Notes: generated by a model from the letters alone, not told the origin. A DNA stretch of 46,016 nucleotides from Clostridium thermobutyricum DSM 4928 (GCF_002050515.1 NZ_LTAY01000027.1:1-46016), one strand, 5' to 3'; shown: positions 15,840 through 26,300, numbered from the stretch's first letter. Numbers and translations are program-made.

Positions 15840-17060
15840 ATGAAAAAATATAATAAGGTTGTTTTAGCATATTCAGGAGGACTTGATACATCAATTATAA
15901 TTCCATGGCTTAAAGAAAATTATGGCTGTGAAGTAATTGCTGTAGTTGGAAACGTGGGACAAAAAGATGAATTAGAAGGATTAAAAGAAAAAGCAATAAA
16001 TACAGGGGCATCAAAAATATATATTGAAGATTTAACTAAAGAGTTCGTTTATGATTATATATTCCCTACTATAAAAGCAAATGCCGTATATGAAGGAAAA
16101 TATCTTCTTGGAACTTCTTTTGCTAGACCGATAATAGGAAAAAGAATTGTAGAAATAGCATTAAAAGAAGGGGCTGATGCTATTTGTCATGGATGTACTG
16201 GAAAAGGAAATGATCAAGTTAGATTTGAACTTGCAATAAAGGCTTATGCACCAGATATGCCAATAATCGCACCATGGAGAATTTGGGATATAAAATCTCG
16301 CGAAGAAGAAATTCAATATGCAATAGATAAAAATATTCCTATAAAGCTTACTCCTGAAACTAACTACAGTAAAGATAAAAATCTTTGGCATTTAAGTCAT
16401 GAAGGTCTTGATTTAGAAAATCCTAATAATGAACCAAATTACGAAAAAATATTAGAGCTTTCTAAAACTGTTGAAAAAGCTCCCGACAAGCCAACTTATA
16501 TAACAATTTCTTTTGAAAAAGGAATTCCTGTTGCATTAAATGGAGAAAAAATGAATGGAGTTGATATTATTTTAGCTCTTAATAAAATTGGTGGCGAAAA
16601 TGCTATTGGAATTTGTGATATGGTTGAAAATAGATTAGTTGGAATGAAATCAAGAGGAGTTTATGAAACTCCTGGTGGAAGTATTCTTTACTATGCTCAT
16701 AAAGATTTAGAATCTATTTGCTTAGATAAAGAAACTATGCACTATAAAGAAATGGTGAGATTAAAGTTTGCTGATATTGTTTATAATGGCCAATGGTACA
16801 CTCCATTACGTGAAGCACTTTCAGCTTTCATAGATAAAACTCAAGAAACAGTTACTGGAGATGTAAAATTAAAACTTTATAAAGGAAATATAATAAGTGC
16901 TGGAATATCTTCTCCATACTCTCTATACAGTGAAGAATACGCAACTTTTGATGAAGATGAAGTTTATAACCAAAATGATTCTGCTGGATTTATTAACCTT
17001 TTTGGACTTCCTATAACAGTAAAAGCCAAAATGGAACAAGCTCTTAAGGAGAAAAAATAA
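15840..17060 (+). CDS. argG: Argininosuccinate synthase
   Basis: A 406-residue ATP-dependent ligase joining citrulline and aspartate (EC 6.3.4.5), the step before argH. The N-terminal [20 protein letters not shown] is the PP-loop ATP site; [32 protein letters not shown] and SREEEIQYA are conserved substrate regions. Full length. The ribosome site is an unusual GGGGG (AAAAGGGGGCTATTTTA), repeated almost exactly before argF. First gene of a seven-gene plus-strand operon, argGHCJBDF, which with argJ supports a recycling acetyl-ornithine pathway. Confidence 0.97.
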   Translation: MKKYNKVVLAYSGGLDTSIIIPWLKENYGCEVIAVVGNVGQKDELEGLKEKAINTGASKIYIEDLTKEFVYDYIFPTIKANAVYEGKYLLGTSFARPIIGKRIVEIALKEGADAICHGCTGKGNDQVRFELAIKAYAPDMPIIAPWRIWDIKSREEEIQYAIDKNIPIKLTPETNYSKDKNLWHLSHEGLDLENPNNEPNYEKILELSKTVEKAPDKPTYITISFEKGIPVALNGEKMNGVDIILALNKIGGENAIGICDMVENRLVGMKSRGVYETPGGSILYYAHKDLESICLDKETMHYKEMVRLKFADIVYNGQWYTPLREALSAFIDKTQETVTGDVKLKLYKGNIISAGISSPYSLYSEEYATFDEDEVYNQNDSAGFINLFGLPITVKAKMEQALKEKK

Positions 17061-17062
17061 TT

Positions 17063-18460
17063 ATGAAATTATGGGGCGGAAGATTTAAAGATGGAACAGA
17101 TCCACTTGTTAATGATTTTAATTCATCAATAAGAATTGACAAAAGAATGTATAGAGAAGATATTTTAGGAAGCTTAGCCCACGCAAAAATGTTAGGTGCT
17201 AATGGAATTATTCCATTAGCTTCTAGCCAAAAAATTGAAGAAGGTTTATTAGAACTTCTTAAAAGATTAGACAATGGAGTTATAGAAATTGATATGTCTT
17301 CTGAAGATATTCATTCTTTTACTGAAGGCTTACTAACTTATTATATTGGTCCTTGTGGGAAAATGCTTCATACAGGAAGAAGTAGAAATGATCAAGTAAC
17401 TCTTGATTTAAGGCTTTATCTTAAAGGATATATTCCTATTATTATTAAAGATTTAAATCTTCTTTTAAAAGTACTTTATAAAAAATCAAAAGAAAACATA
17501 GATACAATAATGCCAGGATATACTCATCTTCAAAAGGCTCAACCAATAACTTTTGCACACCATATTTTAGCTTATTGCGAAATGTTTAAAAGAGATATCA
17601 AAAGACTTAAAGATGCACTTATTAGAATAGATGAAATGCCTTTAGGTAGTGGTGCTCTTGCTACTTCTACTTATCCTATTGATAGAGAAATGGTAGCTAA
17701 AGAACTTAATTTTTCTAAAATTACTTTAAACAGCCTTGATTCTGTTTCAGATAGAGATTATGTTATAGAAACTCTTTCTTGCCTTTCTATTATAATGATG
17801 CACCTTTCAAGATTTTCTGAAGAAATTATTCTTTGGTGTACAAATGAATTTAATTTTATAGAACTTTCAGATAAATATAGTACAGGTAGCAGTATTATGC
17901 CTCAAAAGAAAAATCCTGATGTTGCAGAACTTGTTCGTGGAAAAACCGGGCGTGTATATGGAGATTTAATTACTCTTTTAACTGTCATGAAAGGTATTCC
18001 TCTTGCATATAACAAAGATATGCAAGAAGATAAAGAAGCTTTATTTGATGCATTAGATACTGTTACTTTATCTATTAAAACTTTTAATGGAATGATAGAT
18101 ACTATGAAAATAAAAAAAGATGTTATGAAATCTGGCGCTTCTAAAGGATTTACAAATGCAACAGACCTTGCTGATTATCTTGTAAAAAAAGGAATGGCTT
18201 TTAGAAATGCTCATGAAATAGTAGGAGAAGTCGTTCTTTATTGTATAAAAGAAAATAAAGGAATTGAAGATTTAACCTTACTTAAATTAAAAGAATTTTC
18301 TTCTATATTCGAAAATGATGTTTATAATGCAATTGATTTAAATACTTGTGTTCAAGAAAGAAAAGTTCTTGGAGGACCTTCTAAAGAATCTGTTCTTATT
18401 CAATTAGATGAATTAAAAAAATTTATTAATGATATAGAAGGAGAATTTATTAATGATTAA
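17063..18460 (+). CDS. argH: Argininosuccinate lyase
   Basis: A 465-residue fumarase/aspartase superfamily enzyme that splits argininosuccinate to arginine and fumarate (EC 4.3.2.1). MKLWGGRF at the start, [18 protein letters not shown] and the [12 protein letters not shown] signature loop (which carries the catalytic serine) are intact. It begins 2 bases after argG stops, with AAGGAG 11 nt upstream, and overlaps argC by 8 bases. Confidence 0.97.
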   Translation: MKLWGGRFKDGTDPLVNDFNSSIRIDKRMYREDILGSLAHAKMLGANGIIPLASSQKIEEGLLELLKRLDNGVIEIDMSSEDIHSFTEGLLTYYIGPCGKMLHTGRSRNDQVTLDLRLYLKGYIPIIIKDLNLLLKVLYKKSKENIDTIMPGYTHLQKAQPITFAHHILAYCEMFKRDIKRLKDALIRIDEMPLGSGALATSTYPIDREMVAKELNFSKITLNSLDSVSDRDYVIETLSCLSIIMMHLSRFSEEIILWCTNEFNFIELSDKYSTGSSIMPQKKNPDVAELVRGKTGRVYGDLITLLTVMKGIPLAYNKDMQEDKEALFDALDTVTLSIKTFNGMIDTMKIKKDVMKSGASKGFTNATDLADYLVKKGMAFRNAHEIVGEVVLYCIKENKGIEDLTLLKLKEFSSIFENDVYNAIDLNTCVQERKVLGGPSKESVLIQLDELKKFINDIEGEFIND

Positions 18461-19487
18461 GGTTGGAATAATTGGCGCTACTGGTTATGTTGGCGCCGAA
18501 CTTTTAAGATTGCTTTTAAATCATCCTAAAGTACAAGTTTTTAAAATAAGTTCTGTTTCCTTTATAGGTGAAGAAATAAGCTCTATCTATAAAAATTTTA
18601 TAAATAAAACAGCCTTAATATGTGAAAATGCTGAAGAAGTTCTTTCTAATTGTGATGTACTATTTACTGCTCTTCCTCATGGTTTAAGTGAGGAAATTGC
18701 AGAAAAAGCTTTATCAGAAAATAAACTTTTAATTGACCTTGGAGCTGACTTTAGACTTTCTTCAGAATCAGAATATTTAAGATGGTATAATAAAAAATTT
18801 GATAAGCCAAACATTCATAAATATAGTGTATATGGCTTACCAGAATTAAATAAAGAAAAAATTAAAAAAAGTAAGCTAATTGCTAATCCTGGTTGCTATC
18901 CAACTTCTATAGAATTAGCTCTTCTTCCTCTTTTAAAAAATTCTTTAATCCATACTTCAAGAATTATTTGTGATTCTAAATCAGGAACTACAGGAGCAGG
19001 ACGTTCATTAAGTCTAACTTCTCATTATACAGAAGTAAATGAAAATTTTAGTCCTTATAAAATTGGATGTCATAGGCATCTTCCTGAAATAGAAGAAACT
19101 TTAAACTCAATTTCAAAAGAAAAAGTAAAAATAACTTTTACTCCTCACCTTCTTCCAATTAATAGAGGAATAGTATCTACAATTTATTTATCTCCTAAAA
19201 ATAGAATTAATTTAATTGAATTGAGAAAAATCTACTTAGATTTCTATAAAAATGAGCCTTTTATAAATATTTTGCCTTTAGGAGATATAGCTCAAATAAA
19301 GCAAGTTAGACTTTCTAACTACTGTAATATATCTCTTCACCTAAATCACAGAGAAGATGAACTTATAATAGTTAGTACAATTGATAATATGATTAAAGGA
19401 GCTGCTGGACAAGCAATCCAAAATATGAATTTATGTTTAGGATTTGAAGAAACAGAAGGTTTAAACCTTATAAGTCCTAGCTTCTAA
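18453..19487 (+). CDS. argC: N-acetyl-gamma-glutamyl-phosphate reductase
   Basis: A 344-residue NADPH-dependent reductase making N-acetylglutamate semialdehyde (EC 1.2.1.38). [17 protein letters not shown] is the dinucleotide fold and [16 protein letters not shown] contains the catalytic cysteine; [11 protein letters not shown] and [12 protein letters not shown] follow. Its start lies inside argH (8-base overlap) with GGAG 9 nt upstream, so translation is coupled. Confidence 0.96.
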   Translation: MIKVGIIGATGYVGAELLRLLLNHPKVQVFKISSVSFIGEEISSIYKNFINKTALICENAEEVLSNCDVLFTALPHGLSEEIAEKALSENKLLIDLGADFRLSSESEYLRWYNKKFDKPNIHKYSVYGLPELNKEKIKKSKLIANPGCYPTSIELALLPLLKNSLIHTSRIICDSKSGTTGAGRSLSLTSHYTEVNENFSPYKIGCHRHLPEIEETLNSISKEKVKITFTPHLLPINRGIVSTIYLSPKNRINLIELRKIYLDFYKNEPFINILPLGDIAQIKQVRLSNYCNISLHLNHREDELIIVSTIDNMIKGAAGQAIQNMNLCLGFEETEGLNLISPSF

Positions 19488-19506
19488 ATTTTATGGGGGG
19501 ATTATT

Positions 19507-20721
19507 ATGAAAATTATAGAAAATGGGTCTATAACTACTCCTAAAGGTTTTAAGGCCTCTGGAGTTCATTGCGGATTAAAAAAAAGTAAAAAAGATCTTG
19601 CATTAATTTATTCAGAAGTTAAATGTAATGCAGCTGGAGTATATACAAATAATGTAGTTAAAGGGGCTCCGATTTATGTTACTAAAGAACATTTAAAAGA
19701 TGGTACAGCACAAGCAATAATAATAAATAGTGGGAATGCAAATACATGTAATGGAGAAAGAGGAATTCAAGATGCCAAAGCAATGACTTACTTCGCTTCT
19801 TTTGATCTTCATTTAAAACCTGAAGATATTCTTGTAGCTTCAACTGGAATAATAGGTGTTCCCCTAAATTTAAAACTTATAGTAAATTCCTTTTCTAAAC
19901 TTACACTAGGTCTTTCATCTGATAGTTCTGATGCTGCTTCAGCTATTCTGACAACAGATACTAGAAAAAAAGAATGTGCAGTAAGCTTTACTCTTTCAAC
20001 TGGAGAAGAAGTTAAAATAGGTTCTATTTGTAAGGGTTCTGGAATGATAGAACCTAATATGGGAACTATGCTTTCTTTCATAAGTACTGATATTAATATT
20101 TCAAAAAATTTATTAAATGAAGCATTAAAAGAAAGTGTAGAAAAAACTTATAATAGAATTTCTGTAGATGGTGATACAAGTACTAATGACATGGTATTAA
20201 TACTTGCAAATAAATTAAGTGGAAATAATGAAATAACTGAAAAAAATGAAGATTATTTTTTATTTTTAGATGCGTTAACTAAATTAAATCTTATTCAATC
20301 TAAAAGAATAGCTAGTGATGGTGAAGGTGCTACTAAATTAATAGAATGTACTGTATGCTCTGCTCCTTCTGTTGCAGATGCTATCACTTTATCTAAAAGC
20401 GTTATAAATTCAAGCTTAGTTAAAACTGCAATTTTTGGATCAGATGCAAATTGGGGAAGAATTCTTTGTGCACTTGGATATTCTAAAATAAACTTTAATC
20501 CAAATAAAATCTCTGTTTCATTTAAAAGTACTAATGGTGAAATAGAAGTTTATAAAGAAGGAATAGGCTTAAAGTTTGATGAGACTAAAGCAAAAGAAAT
20601 ATTAATTCAAGATACAATAGAAATAATAATTAATATGAATAGTGGAAATTCAAGTGCAACATGCTTTGGATGTGATTTAACTTATGACTATGTAAAAATA
20701 AATGGTGATTATAGAAGTTAA
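19507..20721 (+). CDS. argJ: Glutamate/ornithine N-acetyltransferase (bifunctional type likely)
   Basis: A 404-residue ArgJ (EC 2.3.1.35, often also 2.3.1.1). It is made as a precursor that cuts itself before the threonine in the AILTTDTRKK segment, giving alpha and beta chains. GVHCGLKKSKKDLALI, NSGNANTCNG and SVDGDTSTNDM are conserved. Since no separate argA or argE is present in the operon, acetyl recycling by ArgJ is expected; whether it also starts the cycle from acetyl-CoA cannot be read here. A GGGGGG-type ribosome site precedes it. Confidence 0.96.
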   Translation: MKIIENGSITTPKGFKASGVHCGLKKSKKDLALIYSEVKCNAAGVYTNNVVKGAPIYVTKEHLKDGTAQAIIINSGNANTCNGERGIQDAKAMTYFASFDLHLKPEDILVASTGIIGVPLNLKLIVNSFSKLTLGLSSDSSDAASAILTTDTRKKECAVSFTLSTGEEVKIGSICKGSGMIEPNMGTMLSFISTDINISKNLLNEALKESVEKTYNRISVDGDTSTNDMVLILANKLSGNNEITEKNEDYFLFLDALTKLNLIQSKRIASDGEGATKLIECTVCSAPSVADAITLSKSVINSSLVKTAIFGSDANWGRILCALGYSKINFNPNKISVSFKSTNGEIEVYKEGIGLKFDETKAKEILIQDTIEIIINMNSGNSSATCFGCDLTYDYVKINGDYRS

Positions 20722-20735
20722 TTAGGAGGACTTTT

Positions 20736-21593
20736 ATGGTAAATGCAGATTATAAAGCAGAAATTTTAGTTCAAGCATTACCTTATATACAAGAATATAG
20801 TGGAAAAACTATAGTTGTAAAATATGGTGGAAATGCAATGATAAGTGATGAACTTCGCAAATCAGTTATAAATGACATCATATTAATGAAATGTGTAGGC
20901 TTTAACCCTGTTGTAGTTCATGGCGGAGGTCCATATATTTCATCTTTTTTAGAAAAATTAAATATTAAATCTAAATTTATAAATGGTCTTAGATATACTG
21001 GTGAAGATACTATAGATATAGTCCAAATGGTGCTATCAGGTAGTGTAAATAAAGATTTAGTTTCTTTAATTGGAAAATATGGTGGAAAAGCTATTGGTCT
21101 TTGTGGAATTGATGGAAGTTTAATAAAAGCTAAAAAATTAAATAATGATGTTGACTTAGGCTATGTAGGTGAAATAACTTCAATTGATATACAGCCATTA
21201 AAAATGGCATTAGATAGTGGATATATTCCAGTTGTAGGAAGTATAGCTATTGGAGAAAATGATGACAATGTATATAACATCAATGCTGATATTTGCGCTT
21301 CTAAAATAGCTTCTGCTCTAAAAGCAGAAAAACTTATTTTATTAACTGATGTACCTGGAGTTTTAACTAATCCTAAAAATTCAAATACAATTATATCTAA
21401 GCTTAGATTGCACGAAATTCCTAAACTTTATAGTGATAACATAATTAAAGGTGGAATGATCCCTAAAATTGAATGTTGTGTTGAAGCTGTTCGTATGGGA
21501 GTAACTAAAGCACATATTTTAGATGGTAGAATACCCCATTCTCTTTTGCTTGAACTTTTTTCAAATGAAGGTATTGGAACAATGATTTATTAG
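20736..21593 (+). CDS. argB: Acetylglutamate kinase
   Basis: A 285-residue amino acid kinase family enzyme phosphorylating N-acetylglutamate (EC 2.7.2.8). VVKYGGNAM is the phosphate-binding strand-turn, VVHGGGPYIS the substrate loop, LLTDVPGVL the ATP side, and KGGMIPKIECCVEAV the conserved lysine loop. There is no long N-terminal helix of the type that gives arginine feedback in hexameric enzymes as far as can be judged. AGGAGG precedes the start. Confidence 0.96.
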   Translation: MVNADYKAEILVQALPYIQEYSGKTIVVKYGGNAMISDELRKSVINDIILMKCVGFNPVVVHGGGPYISSFLEKLNIKSKFINGLRYTGEDTIDIVQMVLSGSVNKDLVSLIGKYGGKAIGLCGIDGSLIKAKKLNNDVDLGYVGEITSIDIQPLKMALDSGYIPVVGSIAIGENDDNVYNINADICASKIASALKAEKLILLTDVPGVLTNPKNSNTIISKLRLHEIPKLYSDNIIKGGMIPKIECCVEAVRMGVTKAHILDGRIPHSLLLELFSNEGIGTMIY

Positions 21594-21602
21594 GAGGTTG
21601 TG

Positions 21603-22766
21603 ATGGAGAATTATTTAATGAATACGTACTCTCCTTTAAATAAAATATTTATTAAAGGAAATGGAGTTTTTCTTTATGATAAGGAAAATAGAGAATATAT
21701 AGATTTTTCAAGTGGTATAGGTGTAAATTCAATTGGATATGGAGATAAAGATTTTATTTATGCAATTTCTAATCAAGTCTCTACTCTTCAACATATTTCT
21801 AATATATTTTTAAATGAACGAGCTTTAGAATTATCTAAATTATTAGTTGAAAAATCTAATATGAGTAAAGTATTTTTTGCAAATTCAGGAGCAGAAGCAA
21901 ATGAATGTGCAATAAAACTTGCTCGTAAATATAGTTCTGAAAAATATCATACAAAAACTAGAGGAACTATAATCACTTTAACTTCATCTTTTCACGGAAG
22001 AACATTAGCTACGCTTAAAGCTACAGGACAAGAAAAATTTCATAAGCATTTTTTCCCTTTTCCTAATGGATTTAAATATGTAGAAGCAAATAACATTTCT
22101 AGTTTAAAAAACTCTTTAACTTCTGATGTTTGTGCTTTAATGGTTGAAAGTATACAAGGAGAAGGTGGTGTTCATCCTTTAGATGAAAACTTTATAAAAG
22201 AAGCTTTTAAAATATGTAAAGAAAATGATATATTAACTATTTTTGATGAAGTTCAATGTGGTATTTATAGAACAGGTAAATTATTTGGTTTTAATCACTA
22301 TAACTTAAAACCAAATATAGTTACAATTGCTAAAGGTCTTGGTGGAGGACTTCCTATTGGAGCTGTATTATGTGATGAAAAGCTTAAAGATACCTTTAAA
22401 CCTTCTGACCATGGTTCAACTTTTGGTGGAAATCCTGTTTGCTCAGCTGGAGCTATTTGTGTTTTAAATAAATTATCTAAAGAAGAGGTAATTACAAATA
22501 TAAATTCTAATTCAAATAAGCTTTTCTCTTTTTTAGAAAAAAATAAAGGAAAAAACATTATAGATATTCGCGGAAAAGGACTTATGGTTGGGATCGAGAT
22601 TAAAGGCTTTAGTTCAGAAGTTCAAAAAGAAGCTTTAAAACGTGGGTTAGTTGTTCTAACTGCTGGGGAACACGTGATAAGACTTCTTCCACCATTAATA
22701 ATAAATGAAAATGAATTAATGAAAGGTTTAGAAATCCTTATTAATGTAATAAATAAAAAAATCTAA
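21603..22766 (+). CDS. argD: Acetylornithine aminotransferase
   Basis: A 387-residue class III PLP aminotransferase making N-acetylornithine (EC 2.6.1.11). NSGAEANECAIKLARK, SFHGRTLATLKATGQ, IFDEVQCGIYRTGK and TIAKGLGGGLPIGA (PLP lysine) are intact. ATG at 21603 is preferred because AGGAGG lies 5 nt upstream; the in-frame GTG at 21600 would be too close. Confidence 0.95.
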   Translation: MENYLMNTYSPLNKIFIKGNGVFLYDKENREYIDFSSGIGVNSIGYGDKDFIYAISNQVSTLQHISNIFLNERALELSKLLVEKSNMSKVFFANSGAEANECAIKLARKYSSEKYHTKTRGTIITLTSSFHGRTLATLKATGQEKFHKHFFPFPNGFKYVEANNISSLKNSLTSDVCALMVESIQGEGGVHPLDENFIKEAFKICKENDILTIFDEVQCGIYRTGKLFGFNHYNLKPNIVTIAKGLGGGLPIGAVLCDEKLKDTFKPSDHGSTFGGNPVCSAGAICVLNKLSKEEVITNINSNSNKLFSFLEKNKGKNIIDIRGKGLMVGIEIKGFSSEVQKEALKRGLVVLTAGEHVIRLLPPLIINENELMKGLEILINVINKKI

Positions 22767-22813
22767 TTTTATATTGTAATAGATAAGATTTAAAATAAAA
22801 GGGGGCTATTTTA

Positions 22814-23734
22814 ATGAAAAAAGACTTATTAAAAATGAATGATTTATCTAAAGAAGAAATACTTGATATATTAAACCTTGCTGACCAATTAAAATATGAG
22901 AAAAAGCATAATATAACTCATCACCACTTAAAAGGAAAATCTCTAGGTATGATTTTTGAAAAATCATCAACAAGAACAAGAGTATCTTTCGAAACAGGAA
23001 TGTTTCAACTTGGAGGAAATGCATTATTTTTAAGCAGCTCTGATTTACAAATTGGTCGTGGAGAACCTATCTGTGATACTGCTAAAGTCCTTTCAAGATA
23101 TTTAGATGGAATAATGATTAGAACTTTTAAACAAGAAGAAATTCAAACTTTAGCTGAAAATTCTTCTATTCCTATAATAAATGGATTAACTGATGATGAG
23201 CATCCTTGCCAAGTTTTAGCTGATCTTATGACAATTAGAGAATATAAAAATTCTTTTGATGGACTTAAAGTTTGTTATATAGGTGATGGAAATAATATGG
23301 CAAACTCTCTTATAGTTGGATGTCTAAAAGTAGGAATGAATTTCTCTATTGCATCTCCTAAAGATTATACAATAACAGACGAATATATAACTCTTGCAAA
23401 TGAAATTGCTGATAAATCTAAAGTAAATTTTACTCTTACTACTTCTCCAAAAGAAGCTATTAAAGATGCTGACATTGTTATTACTGATGTTTGGGCTAGT
23501 ATGGGACAAGAATCTGAAGCTCAAAAAAGAATTAAAGACTTTAATGGATATTGTATAACACCTCAACTTATGAAAAGTGCAAAAGAAGACGCAATAGTTC
23601 TACACTGTCTTCCTGCACATAGAGAAGAAGAAATTTCTACTGAAGTATTTGAAAAGCACCAATCTTCTATTTTTGATGAAGCAGAAAATAGACTTCATGC
23701 ACAAAAAGCTGTATTAGTTAAATTACTTAAATAA
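22814..23734 (+). CDS. argF: Ornithine carbamoyltransferase
   Basis: A 306-residue transcarbamoylase forming citrulline (EC 2.1.3.3). FEKSSTRTRVSFETG binds carbamoyl phosphate, DDEHPCQVLADL and LHCLPAHREEEIS bind ornithine. Given its place at the end of a biosynthetic operon it is the anabolic enzyme. The ribosome site repeats the argG leader (AAAAGGGGGCTATTTTA). Carbamoyl-phosphate synthase genes are not in the window. The operon ends at a strong terminator. Confidence 0.96.
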   Translation: MKKDLLKMNDLSKEEILDILNLADQLKYEKKHNITHHHLKGKSLGMIFEKSSTRTRVSFETGMFQLGGNALFLSSSDLQIGRGEPICDTAKVLSRYLDGIMIRTFKQEEIQTLAENSSIPIINGLTDDEHPCQVLADLMTIREYKNSFDGLKVCYIGDGNNMANSLIVGCLKVGMNFSIASPKDYTITDEYITLANEIADKSKVNFTLTTSPKEAIKDADIVITDVWASMGQESEAQKRIKDFNGYCITPQLMKSAKEDAIVLHCLPAHREEEISTEVFEKHQSSIFDEAENRLHAQKAVLVKLLK

Positions 23735-23785
23735 TATATAATCAATCAACTCTAAATCAATTGACTATGTTATAAAATAATTTAT

Positions 23786-23825
23786 AAAAAATAAGACACC
23801 TCTTTAAAGAGATGTCTTATTTTTT
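23786..23825. terminator. Terminator of the arginine operon (bidirectional)
   Basis: A 13-bp stem (23786-23798, 23813-23825), then one mismatch and an inner CTCTTT/AAAGAG hairpin, with A and T runs outside. Shared with the minus-strand gene that stops at 23824. Confidence 0.9.
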
Positions 23826-24861
23826 ATTTTTCTATATAATTAGTTACAAATTTTATTGTCATATTAACTGTTCCATCACCATTTCTAGTAACTTCAAATT
23901 TAGAAGAATCTAAATAATCTTGTTCATCTATGTATAAATCAATACTATTATCTATTTTTAATCTAATCTTTTTAAGCTTTTTTTCTGCCCAAGTCTTATC
24001 TATTTCAACTTCTTCTACACCTTGGTCTTTTATATAGCTACTAAAGTTTTTAACATTTTCTTTATCTTCTCCAAAAACTTCTTGTGAAAACTCATCTATA
24101 TTTATAGATTCTTCATCACGTAATTTCTGTTTAACTGCATCACGTATTTTCATTGCTTTAGCTGGCTCTTCGCTGAAGTTCTCTCTTGTCCATGCTTCAG
24201 CTGCATTAACAAAGTTTTTAGTCATGTCTCTTTCATTTGATATAACTGTACAACCTAAAAAATTATTTATAAAATAATTTGCTCCATATTCTTCATCTTT
24301 TTTACTTTTTCTTTGCTTATCTAAAACCATAAGATTAAAATGTTCACCCTCTCTTATTGGCTTTATAAAAGCTGCTTTCTGAATTTTTTGCCCACTTCCT
24401 GGTAATCCAGCTGATTGAGGAACTATTTCTATTCCTATCTTTTCATCAATAAAATCTATATGATGAGTAAAATTCTTAACATAATCCATTTTAAGTATAG
24501 CTATCATAGGTCCTTTATCTGTAACTATAGAAGCTACAATAAGATCACATGATGGTATATTAGTGTTCCCATTCATTATTGCAAACATTTGTCTTGCAAG
24601 CTCTTTAGAAAGCTCTATAAGATTATTATCTATACCATTTAAATAGTCTTGGCATACTTCTTTAACTATACTTCTTTCTGGATTAAAAATTGCATATTTT
24701 AATTCTTCGTCTTTAAGACATTTATCTATATGCTTAAAAATAAATTTATATATATCATCTGTTAAATCTAAAGAATATTCATTTAGTATTGGATCTCCGC
24801 CATTACTATCTAAAATATGAATAACAGCTTCATTTACATTTATATCATTTACATATTCCAT
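23824..24861 (-). CDS. Nucleoid-associated protein, NdpA/YejK (NA37) family
   Basis: A 345-residue protein matching the 37-kDa nucleoid-associated family: the N-terminal VNEAVIHILDSNGGDPILNEYSLDL, SCDLIVASIVTDKGPMIAILKMDY, and a charged C-terminal domain. In Escherichia coli the homolog binds the nucleoid; its exact role is unclear. GGAGG lies 9 nt upstream of the start. Single gene, divergent from the CYTH gene, converging on the arginine operon terminator. Confidence 0.85.
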   Translation of the reverse strand: MEYVNDINVNEAVIHILDSNGGDPILNEYSLDLTDDIYKFIFKHIDKCLKDEELKYAIFNPERSIVKEVCQDYLNGIDNNLIELSKELARQMFAIMNGNTNIPSCDLIVASIVTDKGPMIAILKMDYVKNFTHHIDFIDEKIGIEIVPQSAGLPGSGQKIQKAAFIKPIREGEHFNLMVLDKQRKSKKDEEYGANYFINNFLGCTVISNERDMTKNFVNAAEAWTRENFSEEPAKAMKIRDAVKQKLRDEESINIDEFSQEVFGEDKENVKNFSSYIKDQGVEEVEIDKTWAEKKLKKIRLKIDNSIDLYIDEQDYLDSSKFEVTRNGDGTVNMTIKFVTNYIEK

Positions 24862-25006
24862 GTTATACTTCCTCCAAAAAACAATCTAAATATTATTCTA
24901 TCATAAATTTAAATGAAAATTTCTAAAAATATTCTTTTTATAATTAAAATTAGAAGCCAAATATAGTATAGTAAAAATTAAGAAAACTATTTAGGAGGAT
25001 TTTTTT

Positions 25007-25549
25007 ATGGCAAAAGAATTAGAAACTAGAATTATAGACATAGATTTAGAAGCTCTTAGAAAAAGACTAAAAGAATTAAATGCACAAAAAGTTAAAGTTG
25101 AAGATCAAATAAATGATATATATGATTTTTCTGATGGTAGACTTTTAAATGCTAAAGGATATGCTAGAATAAGAACTGTTTATGACAGATTAAATGAAAA
25201 AGAAATTATTTTTATGACTACTAAAAAACTTTTATCTCAAGGTAAATTTAAGGAAATGGAAGAAAACGAAGTAATAGTAAGTGATAAAACTATGGCTGAA
25301 GGAATATTTAAATCTCTTGGTTTAAAATTACACCAATCTATAAAAAAATATCGTGAAAGCTATAAATTAGAAAATGGATTAGTTGAAATTGATATTAATG
25401 ATAAAGCTTTCTGCCCTTTCCCTTATATAGAAATAGAAACTGATTCAGAAGAAAATTTAGAAACTATAGTTTCTCTTTTGGGTTATTCTATGAAAGATAC
25501 TACTTCAAAAACTATTTATCAAATTATAAAAGAATTTAATGAAAAGTAA
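25007..25549 (+). CDS. CYTH-domain protein (class IV adenylate cyclase/triphosphatase fold)
   Basis: A 180-residue CYTH protein. The family's N-terminal ExExK metal/triphosphate motif appears as ELETR (residues 4-8), with Arg replacing Lys. YDFSDGRLLNAKGYARIRT, a KKYRESY basic strand and VEIDIND, YIEIETDSEE acidic strands build the expected triphosphate tunnel. Candidate activities are hydrolysis of thiamine triphosphate, tripolyphosphate or another triphosphate, or adenylate cyclisation; sequence alone does not decide. Strong AGGAGG upstream; own terminator downstream. Confidence 0.82.
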   Translation: MAKELETRIIDIDLEALRKRLKELNAQKVKVEDQINDIYDFSDGRLLNAKGYARIRTVYDRLNEKEIIFMTTKKLLSQGKFKEMEENEVIVSDKTMAEGIFKSLGLKLHQSIKKYRESYKLENGLVEIDINDKAFCPFPYIEIETDSEENLETIVSLLGYSMKDTTSKTIYQIIKEFNEK

Positions 25550-25576
25550 AAAGAGAGGTGGCTTCCTCTCTTTTTT
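25548..25576. terminator. Terminator after the CYTH gene
   Basis: AAAAAGAGAGG (25548-25558) pairs with CCTCTCTTTTT, 6-nt loop, T run after. It also faces the end of the PTS EIIA gene on the other strand 40 bp away. Confidence 0.88.
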
Positions 25577-25615
25577 GATTTATATACTTATCTATATTTT
25601 ATCTTTATTGTATTA

Positions 25616-25921
25616 TTATTTATTTAATAATTGCTCTCTGATATCAATGATTTCAGCAGCAATATCTTTTAATGTCATAGTTGTCATTAAGTGGTCTTGT
25701 GCGTGTACTAATAGTAAAGAAACTTCAGTTTTATTTCCTGCAGCTTCACCTTGAATTAATTTTGTTTGTGAGTGATGAGCTTCTGTTAATTGAGCAGTAG
25801 CTTTTCCTAGTAATTCTCTTGCTTCGTCTATTTTTCCATCTTTAGCTGCTTGCATAGCTTCCATAGCATAACTTCTTGCCTCTCCGCTATACATTATTAA
25901 ATTCATAATTATTTCTTCCAT
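25616..25921 (-). CDS. PTS EIIA component, lactose/cellobiose family
   Basis: A 101-residue all-helical phosphocarrier of the lactose/cellobiose family. VHAQDHLMT (about 72-80) is the active-site motif with the phosphorylated histidine; the second half matches family length. Start at 25921 with AGAGG 8 nt upstream. It follows the EIIB gene on the same strand across 76 bp that include a hairpin (25966-25987: AAGTGGAG/CTCCACTT). No EIIC gene follows: the next gene is on the other strand. It would accept phosphate from HPr and pass it to EIIB. Confidence 0.9.
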   Translation of the reverse strand: MEEIIMNLIMYSGEARSYAMEAMQAAKDGKIDEARELLGKATAQLTEAHHSQTKLIQGEAAGNKTEVSLLLVHAQDHLMTTMTLKDIAAEIIDIREQLLNK

Positions 25922-25965
25922 ATCCTCTACCTCTTTCAAAATCTAATATTTATATCACATTTTAA

Positions 25966-25987
25966 AAGTGGAGTTTTAGCTCCACTT
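25966..25987 (-). terminator. Intercistronic hairpin between EIIB and EIIA
   Basis: Eight-base perfect stem with a 6-nt loop, followed on the minus strand by TTTTAAAAT. It could partially terminate or process the EIIB-EIIA mRNA. Confidence 0.5.
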
Positions 25988-25997
25988 ATTAAAAAAA

Positions 25998-26300
25998 TTA
26001 ACCTATTAATTCTAAAGCTCTATCTAAAACTTTTGCCCCATTCATTGTTCCATAAGCAACTGTATCAATAACTTCTATTGGTAAGTTTGCTGGAGCTTCT
26101 TTCTTGAATTTTGATAATAAGAATCTAACTTGTGGTCCTAATAATAGAACATCAACTTCATTTAATTTTTTGTGAGCATCTGCTTCTGCTAAAGCTTCAA
26201 TATGACATTCTACACCTTTTGCTTTTGCAGCTGCTTCCATTTTAGTAACTAAAAGACTTGTTGACATCCCTGCTGAACATACTAATAATATATTTTTCAT
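25998..26300 (-). CDS. PTS EIIB component, lactose/cellobiose family
   Basis: A 100-residue protein; LLVCSAGMSTSLLVTKM places the phosphorylated cysteine at residue 8, and VLLLGPQVRF is the conserved second strand of cellobiose-type EIIB. AAGGAGG precedes the start. It is the first gene after a sigma-54 type promoter and is divergently not, but serially, placed downstream of the LevR-like activator gene, which is the standard arrangement for such PTS operons. The sugar is unknown and no membrane EIIC is encoded here. Confidence 0.92.
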   Translation of the reverse strand: MKNILLVCSAGMSTSLLVTKMEAAAKAKGVECHIEALAEADAHKKLNEVDVLLLGPQVRFLLSKFKKEAPANLPIEVIDTVAYGTMNGAKVLDRALELIG

